From the NCBI RefSeq assembly GCF_014084125.1, contig NZ_CP048405.1, positions 4,340,001-4,404,000 on the forward strand: a stretch of DNA of 64,000 bases. The letters run 5' to 3'. Below the pieces are notes generated by a model. The model was not told the origin of the DNA. It saw nothing but the letters and a program-made list of their open reading frames with translations, and made no database searches. Both the position numbers and the translations under genes were made by a program. This document shows, piece by piece, positions 47,911-54,862 of the stretch. The stretch comes from Streptacidiphilus sp. PB12-B1b. Lineage in GTDB: Bacteria > Actinomycetota > Actinomycetes > Streptomycetales > Streptomycetaceae. Numbering within the stretch: position 1 is the stretch's first letter; every line of letters starts with the position of its first letter.

Positions 47911-49085
47911 ATGTACTCTCCCTCGCTCTCCCCCGTGTCTCCGTCGGCCGTCCGGGTGTCCCCGCCACGCCACCGCCCGCGGCCGGGGCCGATCCGCGCA
48001 GCGACCCGCGCGGCGAGGGGCGGCCCGACGCCCGCCCGGAGATCCGGCCGCGCGAGGCCCACGGCCAGCCGCAGCTGCGCGGGGTGCCGGCCCGGGTGGG
48101 CGTGCCGGGCGCGCCGCGGCGGATGGCCATGCCGCAGCCGCCCGCAGCCGCGCCCGGGCTCGACGGTCCGGCCGAGAGGTCCCCGGCACTGCGGGCGGCG
48201 CTGGCCAACATCGTCCGGATATGTCCCGCGTTCACGCCGCGGGCGCTGCTGCTGGAGGACGAGCGGCACATCCTGGTCGCCGGGACGGCCGGGCGCACGC
48301 CGGTGGTGGCCAAGTGCCTGTCCGCGCACGGCTCGCCGGCCCGGCAGGTGACCCGCAGCGCGCTGGAGACCGCCGAGCTGTTCCGGCGGGAGGTCGCGGC
48401 CTACCGCGCCTTCGTCCGGCACCGCCCGCCGGCCCGGCTGCCGAAGCTGGTGGCCGCCGACACCGAGCGCTGCGTGCTGCTGCTGGAGCGGATCCCCGGG
48501 CGCCCCGCCTCCCGGGAGCGACACCCCGTCAACACCCCGGCGCCCGGCGAGGTGCGGGCGATCCTCGGGGCCGTCCGGGCGCTGAACCTGTGGCGGCCGC
48601 CGATGGGGACCTTCACCGCCCCGCTGGACTACACCCGGGAGGTGGCCCGGTACCACGCCCTGGGCCTGCTGACCGACCGGGACGCCGGCGACCTGCAGCA
48701 ACTGCTGCACGGACTGGCGCACACCGCCCGGCAGTTCTGCCACGGCGACGCGCTGCTCAGCAATGTGGTGCTGGCACCGTCCGGGCCGGTGCTGGTCGAC
48801 TGGGAGCAGGCCGGCTGGTACCTGCCCGGCTACGACCTGGCCACGCTGTGGACGGTGCTCTCCGGCGACACCGCCGCCCGGCGGCAGATCAGCCAGGCCG
48901 CGCAGGCGTCCGGGACGCTCCCCCGGGACGCCTTCCTGGTCAACCTGATCCTGGTGCTGATGCGGGAGCTGCGCAGGCACGACCTCCCGGGCGCGGGCGA
49001 GGAGCAGCGGATACTGGTACGGCGGCTGCACGAGGACGCCGCGCTGGCCCGGCGCGCGGTCCGGGCGGCGGTGGGCACCCGGTAG
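47911..49085 (+). CDS. Aminoglycoside-phosphotransferase-fold protein, 5' end out of frame
   Basis: A protein-kinase-like phosphotransferase of the APH family. The body (from about 48000) reads [32 protein letters not shown] (nucleotide-binding Lys), [14 protein letters not shown] (hinge), the catalytic [13 protein letters not shown] and [20 protein letters not shown]. The best start, ATG 47911 behind AGGAAC (MYSPSLSP), lies in another frame. Adding one C to the five-C run at 47930-47934 fuses it to the body and gives about 391 residues. The only in-frame start near the domain, ATG 48123, lacks a good ribosome site. The substrate is unknown; antibiotic resistance should not be assumed. Confidence 0.75.
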
Positions 49086-49154
49086 GGCCCGGGCCGTCAG
49101 GCGCGGGCCCGGCCCGGGGGTTGACCCCCCGGGCGGCCGGCCCCGGTGCGCTGC

Positions 49155-49649
49155 TCAGGTGCGGAACATGTCCGCGGGCAGCGGCTTCAACAGCTGGTAC
49201 AGGTCGTCCGTGATGGGCCGGTCCCAGGTGGTGACGGTCACCTGGATGTCGTCGCTGCTGCCGAACTGGACGCAGGCCACCCGGCTCTCCGACAGCTTGA
49301 CCTTCTTCACGATCAGCAGGTCGTCCCCGAGCATGACCGGGAAGTCCTCGGTGTCCACCACTCCCACGGGCTCGTCGTTGCCGATCGCGGCGAGCAGCTG
49401 GCGGACCTCGAACGGCACGCCGTCCTCGGGCTCGCGCGCCGGGGAGCCGGCCCGCAGATTGCCGATCAGCATGGACGGGCCGCGCCCGCCGAGGAGGTCG
49501 TAGCGCAGGAAGATGCCCTGGCAGCTGCCGTCCTCCGGGTCGGCCAGCAGGGCCGCCCCGAAGTCGCCGGGCCAGTCGCCCGGGTCCATCGCAAGTACGT
49601 CGAAGTCCGGACCTGTGGGTGTGCCGGAGCGGCGGCGGAGAAAGGCCAT
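49155..49649 (-). CDS. Conserved hypothetical protein
   Basis: A 164-residue acidic soluble protein that I do not assign to a function. It begins MAFLRRRSGTPTGPDFDVLA and contains DPGDWPGDFGAALLADPEDG, GIFLRYDLLGGRGPSMLIGN and DDIQVTVTTWDRPITDDLYQ. The mixed beta/alpha pattern resembles small Streptomyces proteins near cell-physiology genes. The initiation codon ATG 49649 was chosen because the upstream extension is Arg/Ala-rich and unlike the rest. No operon partner. Confidence 0.65.
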   Translation of the reverse strand: MAFLRRRSGTPTGPDFDVLAMDPGDWPGDFGAALLADPEDGSCQGIFLRYDLLGGRGPSMLIGNLRAGSPAREPEDGVPFEVRQLLAAIGNDEPVGVVDTEDFPVMLGDDLLIVKKVKLSESRVACVQFGSSDDIQVTVTTWDRPITDDLYQLLKPLPADMFRT

Positions 49650-49745
49650 GCGCCCATCGTACGTGGCTGCCCGGGCCCGCTCCTCCCGGTCCCGCCGAGC
49701 GGCGTTCGTACCCGGACCGATGTGTCCATGCTGCGAGACGCCGAG

Positions 49746-49775
49746 TTGACGCACACATCACGTTCCGAATACGGT
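49746..49775 (+). promoter_or_regulatory. Promoter of the orphan leader ORF
   Basis: TTGACG at 49746-49751, an 18-bp spacer and TACGGT at 49770-49775, seven bases before ATG 49783. This is a close match to a HrdB-type promoter driving a leaderless message. Confidence 0.72.
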
Positions 49776-49782
49776 CGGCGAC

Positions 49783-49857
49783 ATGGAGAGATCAACGCGG
49801 CTCACCAACAGGGGGCACATCGACCTCCTGCGTGTGGCGTCCGCAGCCTGTCGCTGA
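49783..49857 (+). CDS. Orphan leader-type peptide, 24 aa
   Basis: A 24-codon ORF, beginning MERSTRLTNRG and ending HIDLLRVASAACR. The C-terminal HIDL-x-R-V-x-SA-x-CR pattern recurs in short actinobacterial peptides annotated as putative leader peptides, often ahead of sulfur-metabolism genes, where Cys codons may sense charged tRNA-Cys. Here a TGT Cys codon is the second from the end. The ATG lies seven bases after a -10 box, with no ribosome site. No gene on the same strand follows within 5 kb. A 15-bp hairpin lies 155 bp downstream. Confidence 0.68.
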   Translation: MERSTRLTNRGHIDLLRVASAACR

Positions 49858-50012
49858 CATCCACAGCGCGTTGCCGTGTACTGCTCCGGCGCGCATCCTT
49901 CCCCCTTTATTGTTTTTCCCAAGAGCACGTCTGCGGGGCCATTGCTGGACGGCCCCGTGGGCGGGCCTGTTCACCCCGCCGCGTGGGGGCGTGTGGGGTG
50001 CGGGCCACAGGT

Positions 50013-50052
50013 GGCGCCGCGTCGACCCCGTGGGGGTGGTCGACGCGGCGCC
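50013..50052 (+). terminator. Strong hairpin after the orphan leader ORF
   Basis: Perfect 15-bp stem (GGCGCCGCGTCGACC and complement) with a 10-base loop. The region between it and the leader ORF (49858-50012) holds an unusually T-rich stretch for this genome and no gene. Confidence 0.75.
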
Positions 50053-50125
50053 CGCCACCATGCGCGCCACCGCCCGCAGTCGGCCGAGCGGGCCGCCGCC
50101 GACCCGCGAGTGCCTCCAGGGCATG

Positions 50126-50162
50126 CCGCAGGGCCGCCACCGGTCGGGTGACGGCCCTGCGG
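50126..50162. terminator. Terminator hairpin after the DUF397 gene
   Basis: 11-bp perfect stem (CCGCAGGGCCG and complement) with a 15-base loop, 14 bp beyond the DUF397 stop on the minus strand. Confidence 0.7.
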
Positions 50163-50176
50163 TGCGTGCGGGTGGG

Positions 50177-50461
50177 TCAGGTCAGGTCGAACTCGCCGTC
50201 ACGCGCGCCGAGGACGAACGCGCGCCACTCGGCCGGGGTGAAGATCAGCGCCGGGCCGTCCGGGCTGCGCCCGTCCCGCATGGCGATGTAGCCCTCAACG
50301 AAGGCGATCTGCACGTCACCCACACCCTGGCTGCTGGACAGCCACTCGGCCCCGCTGAGGTCCAGCTTCGGCTTCTTGCCGTCGAACCCCTCGTCGTGCG
50401 GACCGCGCTGGGTGAGAACCCCGCCTGCCGCCTTGTCACCGAAGAATGAGTCACTTGCCAC
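50177..50461 (-). CDS. DUF397 domain protein
   Basis: A 94-residue small protein of the DUF397 family, abundant in Streptomyces. The domain pattern is partly visible: LDLSGAEWLSSSQGVGDVQI, VEGYIAMRDGRSPDGPALIF, TPAEWRAFVLGARDGEFDL. Many family members sit beside an XRE-type regulator and act as its small partner (WhiJ/AbaA-type systems). No such regulator is adjacent here. The GTG start at 50461 has GGGAGGAGC seven bases upstream. Confidence 0.9.
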   Translation of the reverse strand: MASDSFFGDKAAGGVLTQRGPHDEGFDGKKPKLDLSGAEWLSSSQGVGDVQIAFVEGYIAMRDGRSPDGPALIFTPAEWRAFVLGARDGEFDLT

Positions 50462-50554
50462 GTCTGATGCTCCTCCCGTCCTGTGATCCGACTGTAACGT
50501 CCCGGATGGGGCCGGGAGGAGTGCTTTCACACGATCCGGTCGCACTGGTCCCCT

Positions 50555-51745
50555 TCAGCTGGACGGCCGGTCGGCTCCGACCAGCCACATCGAGAAGAAC
50601 TGCGCGCCGCCGCCGTAGGCGTGACCCAGGGCCAGCCGCGCCCCCTGCACCTGGTGCTCCCCGGCCCGGCCGCGCACCTGCAGGGCCGCCTCCGCGAAGC
50701 GGATCATGCCGGAGGCCCCGATCGGATTGCTGGAGAGCACCCCGCCGGAGGGGTTCACCGGCAGCGCGCCGTCCATCTCGGTGACGCCGGACTCGACCAG
50801 CTTCCAGCCCTCGCCCTCGGCGGCGAAGCCCAGGTTCTCCAGCCACATCGGCTCGTACCAGGAGAACGGCACGTACACCTCGGCCACGTCGATCTGCCGG
50901 CGCGGGTCCACCACCCCGGCCTGCCGGTAGACGTCGGCGGCGCAGTCCTTCCCGGCCTGCGGGCTGACGTAGTCCTTTCCGGCGAAGATGGTCGGCTCGC
51001 TGCGCATGGCGCCGCCGTGCACCCAGGCCGGGGGGTGCGGCGCGCGGGCCGCACCGGCCTCGCCGGTCAGCACCATGGCGCAGGCGCCGTCGGAGGAGGG
51101 GCAGGTCTCCGAGTAGCGGATCGGATCCCACAGCATGGGCGCGGAGCGCACCTTCTCCAGCGTCAGGCCGTGCTCGTGCAGGTGCGCGTACGGGTTCCGC
51201 AGCGCGTTGCGGCGGTCCTTGAAGGCGACCAGGGAGCCGATGTGGTCGGGGGCCCCGGTGCGGCGCATGTAGGCGCGCACATGGGGCGCGAAGAAGCCGC
51301 CCGCCCCGGCCGTGAGCGGCGCCTGGAACGGTACCGGCAGCGACAGCCCCCACATGGCGTTGGACTCCGACTGCTTCTCGAAGGCGACGGTCAGCACCGT
51401 GCCGTGGACCCCGGCCGCCACCAGGTTGGCGGCGACCAGCGCCGTCGAGCCGCCCACCGAGCCGGCGGTGTGCACCCGCAGCATGGGCTTGCCGACCGCG
51501 CCCAGCGCCTCCGCCAGGTACAGCTCGGGCATCATCACCCCCTCGAAGAAGTCCGGGGCCTTGCCGATGACCACCGCGTCCACCTCCGCCCAGGTCAGCT
51601 CGGCGTCCTCCAGGGCGCGTACCGCGGCCTCGCGGACCAGTCCGGCGATGGAGACGTCCTGTCGGGCGGCGACGTGCCGGGTCTGGCCGACGCCGACGAC
51701 TGCGACCGGCCGCCGGGCGGGGCCCGCTGCGAGGCTGGGGCTCAT
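50555..51745 (-). CDS. Thiolase-like lipid-transfer protein (Ltp3-type aldolase candidate)
   Basis: A 396-residue thiolase-fold protein close to mycobacterial Ltp3 (Rv3523): PVAVVGVGQTRHVAARQDVS, VVIGKAPDFFEGVMMPELYL, RVHTAGSVGGSTALVAANLV, SETCPSSDGACAMVL and NPSGGVLSSNPIGASGMIRF. The two thiolase cysteine positions are not Cys: the first site is in TAGSVGGS, and the CxGGG site reads AYGGGAQ with Tyr. Ltp-type aldolases that cut steroid side-chain CoA esters share this loss. A retro-aldol role is therefore more likely than thiolysis. ATG 51745 overlaps the upstream gene by 4 bp. Confidence 0.85.
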   Translation of the reverse strand: MSPSLAAGPARRPVAVVGVGQTRHVAARQDVSIAGLVREAAVRALEDAELTWAEVDAVVIGKAPDFFEGVMMPELYLAEALGAVGKPMLRVHTAGSVGGSTALVAANLVAAGVHGTVLTVAFEKQSESNAMWGLSLPVPFQAPLTAGAGGFFAPHVRAYMRRTGAPDHIGSLVAFKDRRNALRNPYAHLHEHGLTLEKVRSAPMLWDPIRYSETCPSSDGACAMVLTGEAGAARAPHPPAWVHGGAMRSEPTIFAGKDYVSPQAGKDCAADVYRQAGVVDPRRQIDVAEVYVPFSWYEPMWLENLGFAAEGEGWKLVESGVTEMDGALPVNPSGGVLSSNPIGASGMIRFAEAALQVRGRAGEHQVQGARLALGHAYGGGAQFFSMWLVGADRPSS

Positions 51746-52821
51746 CGCTCCTCCTCCGCTTCCAGGACGGCCACCAGGTTCTGCTGCAGGCAGGGCCCGG
51801 AGGTGGCGTGGGCGAGCACCCGGCGGGAGTCGCCCCGGTGGATCCGGGCGGCGGCCTCGCCGATGCGGATCAGCCCGGCCGCCATCACCGGGTTGGCGGC
51901 CAGCGCCCCGCCGGAGGGGTTCACCAGGGCCGCGTCGTCCAACTCCAGCGCGCGGCGCAGCACCACCTCCTGCGCGGTGAACGGCGCGTGCAGTTCGGCG
52001 GCGTCCAGCGGCGCGTCGAAGGCCCCGGCGCGGTCGGCCGCGAGCCGGGTGGAGGGCGAGTCGGTGAGGTCGCGGCTGCCGGGCTGGTGCGCCTCGATCC
52101 GGTGGTCGATGCCCCGGATCCAGGCCGGCCGGGGGTGCAGCGCCCGGGCGGCGTCCCCGGCGGCCAGGACCACGGCGGCGGCGCCGTCGCTGACCGGCGG
52201 GCAGTCGTGGCGGCGCAGCGGCCGCACCTCGTAGCGGCGGCCGAGCAGCGTCTCGGGGTCGGCGCTGCCGCGCAGTTGGGCGTGCGGGTTGTCCTCGGCG
52301 GCGCGGCGGCTGCGGGCGGCGATCGCGGCCAGGGCCGGTTCGTCGGTGAGGCCGGCGTCGATCAGGCTCTGCGCCTGCAGGGCGGCCAGGGCGACGGCGT
52401 CGGGCCACAGCGGCGCCAGGGTGTACGGGTCGAGCTGGCGGGTGAGCACGTCGCGGACGCTGCCGGGCGAGGACTTGCCGTAGGAGTAGACCAGGGCGGT
52501 CTCGGCCTGCCCGGTGCGGAGCTTGACCCATGCCTCGTACAGGGCCCAGGCGCCGTCCATCTCCACATGCGATTCGGAGATCGGCGGCCAGGCGCCGACG
52601 CCGTCCAGGGCCATGGTGAAGGAGAAGGCGCGCCCGGCGAGGTAGTCGCTGCTGCCGGAGCAGGTGAAGCCGATCCGGTCGGTTGTCAGTCCGGTCTGCT
52701 TGAGTACCTCCTGGAGCACCGGGAGCACCAGCTCGACCTCGGACAGCTGGTCGGTGCTGCGCCGGTGGACGGTCTGGGCGAAGGCGACGACGGCGATCTC
52801 GGGGGGCGCGTCGGCGGTCAC
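51742..52821 (-). CDS. Thiolase-like lipid-transfer protein (Ltp4-type)
   Basis: A 359-residue thiolase-fold protein like Rv3522 (Ltp4). Seen: IAVVAFAQTVHRRSTDQLSE, RIGFTCSGSSDYLAGRAFSF, PISESHVEMDGAWALYEAWV, NPSGGALAANPVMAAGLIRI and RVLAHATSGPCLQQNLVAVL. The first cysteine region is CSGSSDYL, while the CxGGG motif is replaced by ATSGPCLQQ, so classical thiolase chemistry is doubtful. It probably pairs with the neighbouring Ltp3-like and DUF35 proteins. The GTG 52821 start sits behind GGAGGTG and overlaps the DUF35 gene stop. Confidence 0.82.
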   Translation of the reverse strand: MTADAPPEIAVVAFAQTVHRRSTDQLSEVELVLPVLQEVLKQTGLTTDRIGFTCSGSSDYLAGRAFSFTMALDGVGAWPPISESHVEMDGAWALYEAWVKLRTGQAETALVYSYGKSSPGSVRDVLTRQLDPYTLAPLWPDAVALAALQAQSLIDAGLTDEPALAAIAARSRRAAEDNPHAQLRGSADPETLLGRRYEVRPLRRHDCPPVSDGAAAVVLAAGDAARALHPRPAWIRGIDHRIEAHQPGSRDLTDSPSTRLAADRAGAFDAPLDAAELHAPFTAQEVVLRRALELDDAALVNPSGGALAANPVMAAGLIRIGEAAARIHRGDSRRVLAHATSGPCLQQNLVAVLEAEEER

Positions 52822-53366
52822 ATCCACCTCCGGTAGGTCTCGGGGTCGGCGTCGGGTTCGCCGGTGGGCGCGAAATGGCTGATGGCGGCGAGGCTGGGAT
52901 TGGGCGTCCCGGCATGCTGCCGGTCGTCCCGCCATACCGCCCGCACCCGCTGGCCGACATGGACCCGGTCGTGCGGCACCCCGCCGATCCGGGCGTGCAG
53001 GCCCACGTGCGCGCCGTCCAGCAGGACGTAGGCGTAGCAGTAGGGGACCTCCACATCCAGGCCGCGGGCGGCGATGTTGACGATGCAGAAGGTGGTGACG
53101 GTGCCGGTGTGCGGGAGTTCCAGCTGGTCGGTGGTGGCCCGGCCGCAGGTGGGGCAGACGCCTCTGGGCGGGATGTACACCCGGGTGCATCCGGGGCAGC
53201 GCTCGGCCAGCAGCCGCCGTTCGGCCAGGGCGGTCAGGAAGCGGGACTGGGCCGCGCCGGGGGTGTGCACGTACTCCAGCCGGGCGGGCAGGGTGACCCG
53301 GGTGACGGGCTCGACGCCCGCGAGCGCGGGTACGGCGGCGGCGAGCAGCTCCGCGGCGGTCCTCAC
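52818..53366 (-). CDS. DUF35 zinc-ribbon/OB-fold protein (second of two)
   Basis: A 182-residue acyl-CoA-associated protein. A rubredoxin-like zinc ribbon (CPGCTRVYIPPRGVCPTCGR, about residues 56-75) is followed by an OB-fold (TGTVTTFCIVNIAARGLDV, YCYAYVLLDGAHVGLHARIG, VGQRVRAVW). DUF35 proteins bind and support Ltp-type aldolases and acyl-CoA hydratases in steroid side-chain breakdown (as in ChsH2-Ltp2). GTG 53366 with GAGGAGG six bases upstream; 4-bp overlaps at both ends show tight translational coupling. Confidence 0.88.
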   Translation of the reverse strand: MRTAAELLAAAVPALAGVEPVTRVTLPARLEYVHTPGAAQSRFLTALAERRLLAERCPGCTRVYIPPRGVCPTCGRATTDQLELPHTGTVTTFCIVNIAARGLDVEVPYCYAYVLLDGAHVGLHARIGGVPHDRVHVGQRVRAVWRDDRQHAGTPNPSLAAISHFAPTGEPDADPETYRRWM

Positions 53367-53893
53367 GGCTGCGCCTCCTCGGTGGGAAGCCCGGCGGCGG
53401 GGGCCTCGGCGGCGGGAAGCCCGGCGGCGGCGGATGCGGCGGGGGCCTCGGCCGGGACGAAGCAGGCGATGTCGGTGACGGCTCCGGTGCGCTGCTCGGC
53501 CCAGCGGACGGCCACCCGCAGGCCGGTGCGGACGGCCCCCGGGTCGCCGGAGCCGGGCGGGGGCGCGTCCAGCACGTGCAGCAGGGAGGTGTCGGCGCCG
53601 TCGAGCCGGACCAGGACCCAGGCGAACGGGGCGGGCAGCGGGTACTGCGGGCGCGGGCGCTCGTTCCAGGCCCAGGCGGTGACGGTGCCGGTGTCGGCGA
53701 GCCGGACCAGCTGGTCCAGTTCGGCGGCGGTGACCGGGTCGTACTCGGCGGGCGGGCACAGCACCCGGCCGTCGCTGCCGCGCACGCCGAGGACGACGCG
53801 TTCGCGCAGCCCGGTGAGGAAGGCCCCGATGACCGGGCCGGTGGAGCGGGTGAAGGGGAACTCGACGATCAGCGGGGCGCTGAGCACGGGCAT
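53363..53893 (-). CDS. DUF35 OB-fold protein, zinc ribbon lost (first of two)
   Basis: A 176-residue protein similar in layout to DUF35 proteins. It begins VLSAPLIVEFPFTRSTGPVI and keeps an OB-like segment (TGTVTAWAWNERPRPQYPLP, FAWVLVRLDGADTSLLHVLD). The Cys-x2-Cys pairs of the zinc ribbon are absent (VLCPPAEYDP). The tail is Ala/Glu/Pro rich. Mycobacterium has one longer protein (Rv3521) at this place; here the function may be split over two genes. ATG 53893 follows AGGAGGCCCC. Confidence 0.75.
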   Translation of the reverse strand: MPVLSAPLIVEFPFTRSTGPVIGAFLTGLRERVVLGVRGSDGRVLCPPAEYDPVTAAELDQLVRLADTGTVTAWAWNERPRPQYPLPAPFAWVLVRLDGADTSLLHVLDAPPPGSGDPGAVRTGLRVAVRWAEQRTGAVTDIACFVPAEAPAASAAAGLPAAEAPAAGLPTEEAQP

Positions 53894-53901
53894 GGGGCCT
53901 C

Positions 53902-54711
53902 CTAGTGGCGGCGGTAGACGGGGGCCCGGTGCTCGGCGAACGCGCGCGGGCCCTCCTTGGCGTCCTCGGTGGCGAAGACCGGCCAGCCGATCTCCAGCTC
54001 CCGGGCGAGCCCCTCGCTCTCGGCCAGCTCGGCGCACTCGTACACCGAGCGCTTCACCGCCTCCACGGCCAGCGGGGCGGCCGAGTTGACGGCCTCGGCG
54101 AGTTCCAGGGCGCGCTTGAGCGCGCCGCCGTCCGGGACGACGCTGCCGACCAGCCCCATGTCACGGGCCTCGGCGGCGGTGCAGCGGCGGCCGGTGAGCA
54201 GCATCTCCAGGGCGTGGGTGCGCGGGATCTGCCGGGGCAGCCGCACGGTGGAGCCGCCGATCGGGAACAGTCCGCGGCGCACCTCGAACAGCCCGAAGCT
54301 GGCGGACTCGGCGGCCACCCGGATGTCGGTGCCCTGGAGCATCTCGGTGCCCCCGGCGACGCAGACGCCCTCGACGGCGGCGATCACCGGTTTGCGCGGC
54401 CGGTGGTGCCGCAGCATGGCCTTCCAGTGCAGGTCAGGGTCGGCGGCGAGCCTGGCCCGGTGGCGGTCGGCCTCGGGGCCGGTGAATCCGCCGCCGGCGA
54501 GGGCTTTCAGGTCCATTCCGGCGCAGAAGGCACCGCCCGCCCCGGTGAGCACAAGGGAGCGGACCGAGTCGTCGGCATCGGCTTCGAGCCAGGCGTCATG
54601 GAGCCCTACCAGCATAGGAATCGAGAACGCGTTCTTTGCCTCTGGCCGATTGAGGGTGAGGACCAGCGTCGCCCCGTACCGCTCGGTGATGAGGTGTTCG
54701 GTGCCGCCCAT
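53902..54711 (-). CDS. Enoyl-CoA hydratase/isomerase (EchA19-like)
   Basis: A 269-residue crotonase-fold enzyme that hydrates a 2-enoyl-CoA in side-chain beta-oxidation. It has the crotonase pattern: NRPEAKNAFSIPML, LTGAGGAFCAGMDLKAL (oxyanion hole), KPVIAAVEGVCVAGGTEMLQ, RRGLFPIGGSTVRLPRQIP. One catalytic Glu is visible in the GGTEMLQ loop. It is the first gene of the minus-strand operon and lies divergent from the acyl-CoA synthetase gene. ATG 54711 is preceded by AGAAGGGAACC. Confidence 0.88.
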   Translation of the reverse strand: MGGTEHLITERYGATLVLTLNRPEAKNAFSIPMLVGLHDAWLEADADDSVRSLVLTGAGGAFCAGMDLKALAGGGFTGPEADRHRARLAADPDLHWKAMLRHHRPRKPVIAAVEGVCVAGGTEMLQGTDIRVAAESASFGLFEVRRGLFPIGGSTVRLPRQIPRTHALEMLLTGRRCTAAEARDMGLVGSVVPDGGALKRALELAEAVNSAAPLAVEAVKRSVYECAELAESEGLARELEIGWPVFATEDAKEGPRAFAEHRAPVYRRH

Positions 54712-54755
54712 CCGGGGTTCCCTTCTGCGGACCAGGGGAATGCATGGCTCAGATC

Positions 54756-54769
54756 TAGAACAGGTTGCA
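54756..54769. promoter_or_regulatory. KstR-type operator between the divergent sterol-type arms
   Basis: TAGAACAGGTTGCA fits the KstR dyad TNNAACNNGTTNNA at every fixed position. It lies 45 bp from the crotonase start and 94 bp from the acyl-CoA synthetase start, and can control both. Confidence 0.7.
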
Positions 54770-54862
54770 GTCTTGCGGACGGGTTTACAAGGGCGACTCC
54801 ACGAACAATTTCCGGCGATCCGGACTATGGAGTTCTCCGGTTCCCCCTCCTACTCTCCGGCC

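Noticed and set aside
47718-48122. Extension of the phosphotransferase frame upstream to 47718
   Set aside because: Composition is non-coding-like before about 47940 and there is no fitting start; ATG 47911 with a frame correction explains the data better.
54612-54625. AGAACGCGTTCT palindrome inside the crotonase gene
   Set aside because: It resembles a KstR half-site pair but lies in codons for KNAF and lacks the outer T and A; probably coding coincidence.
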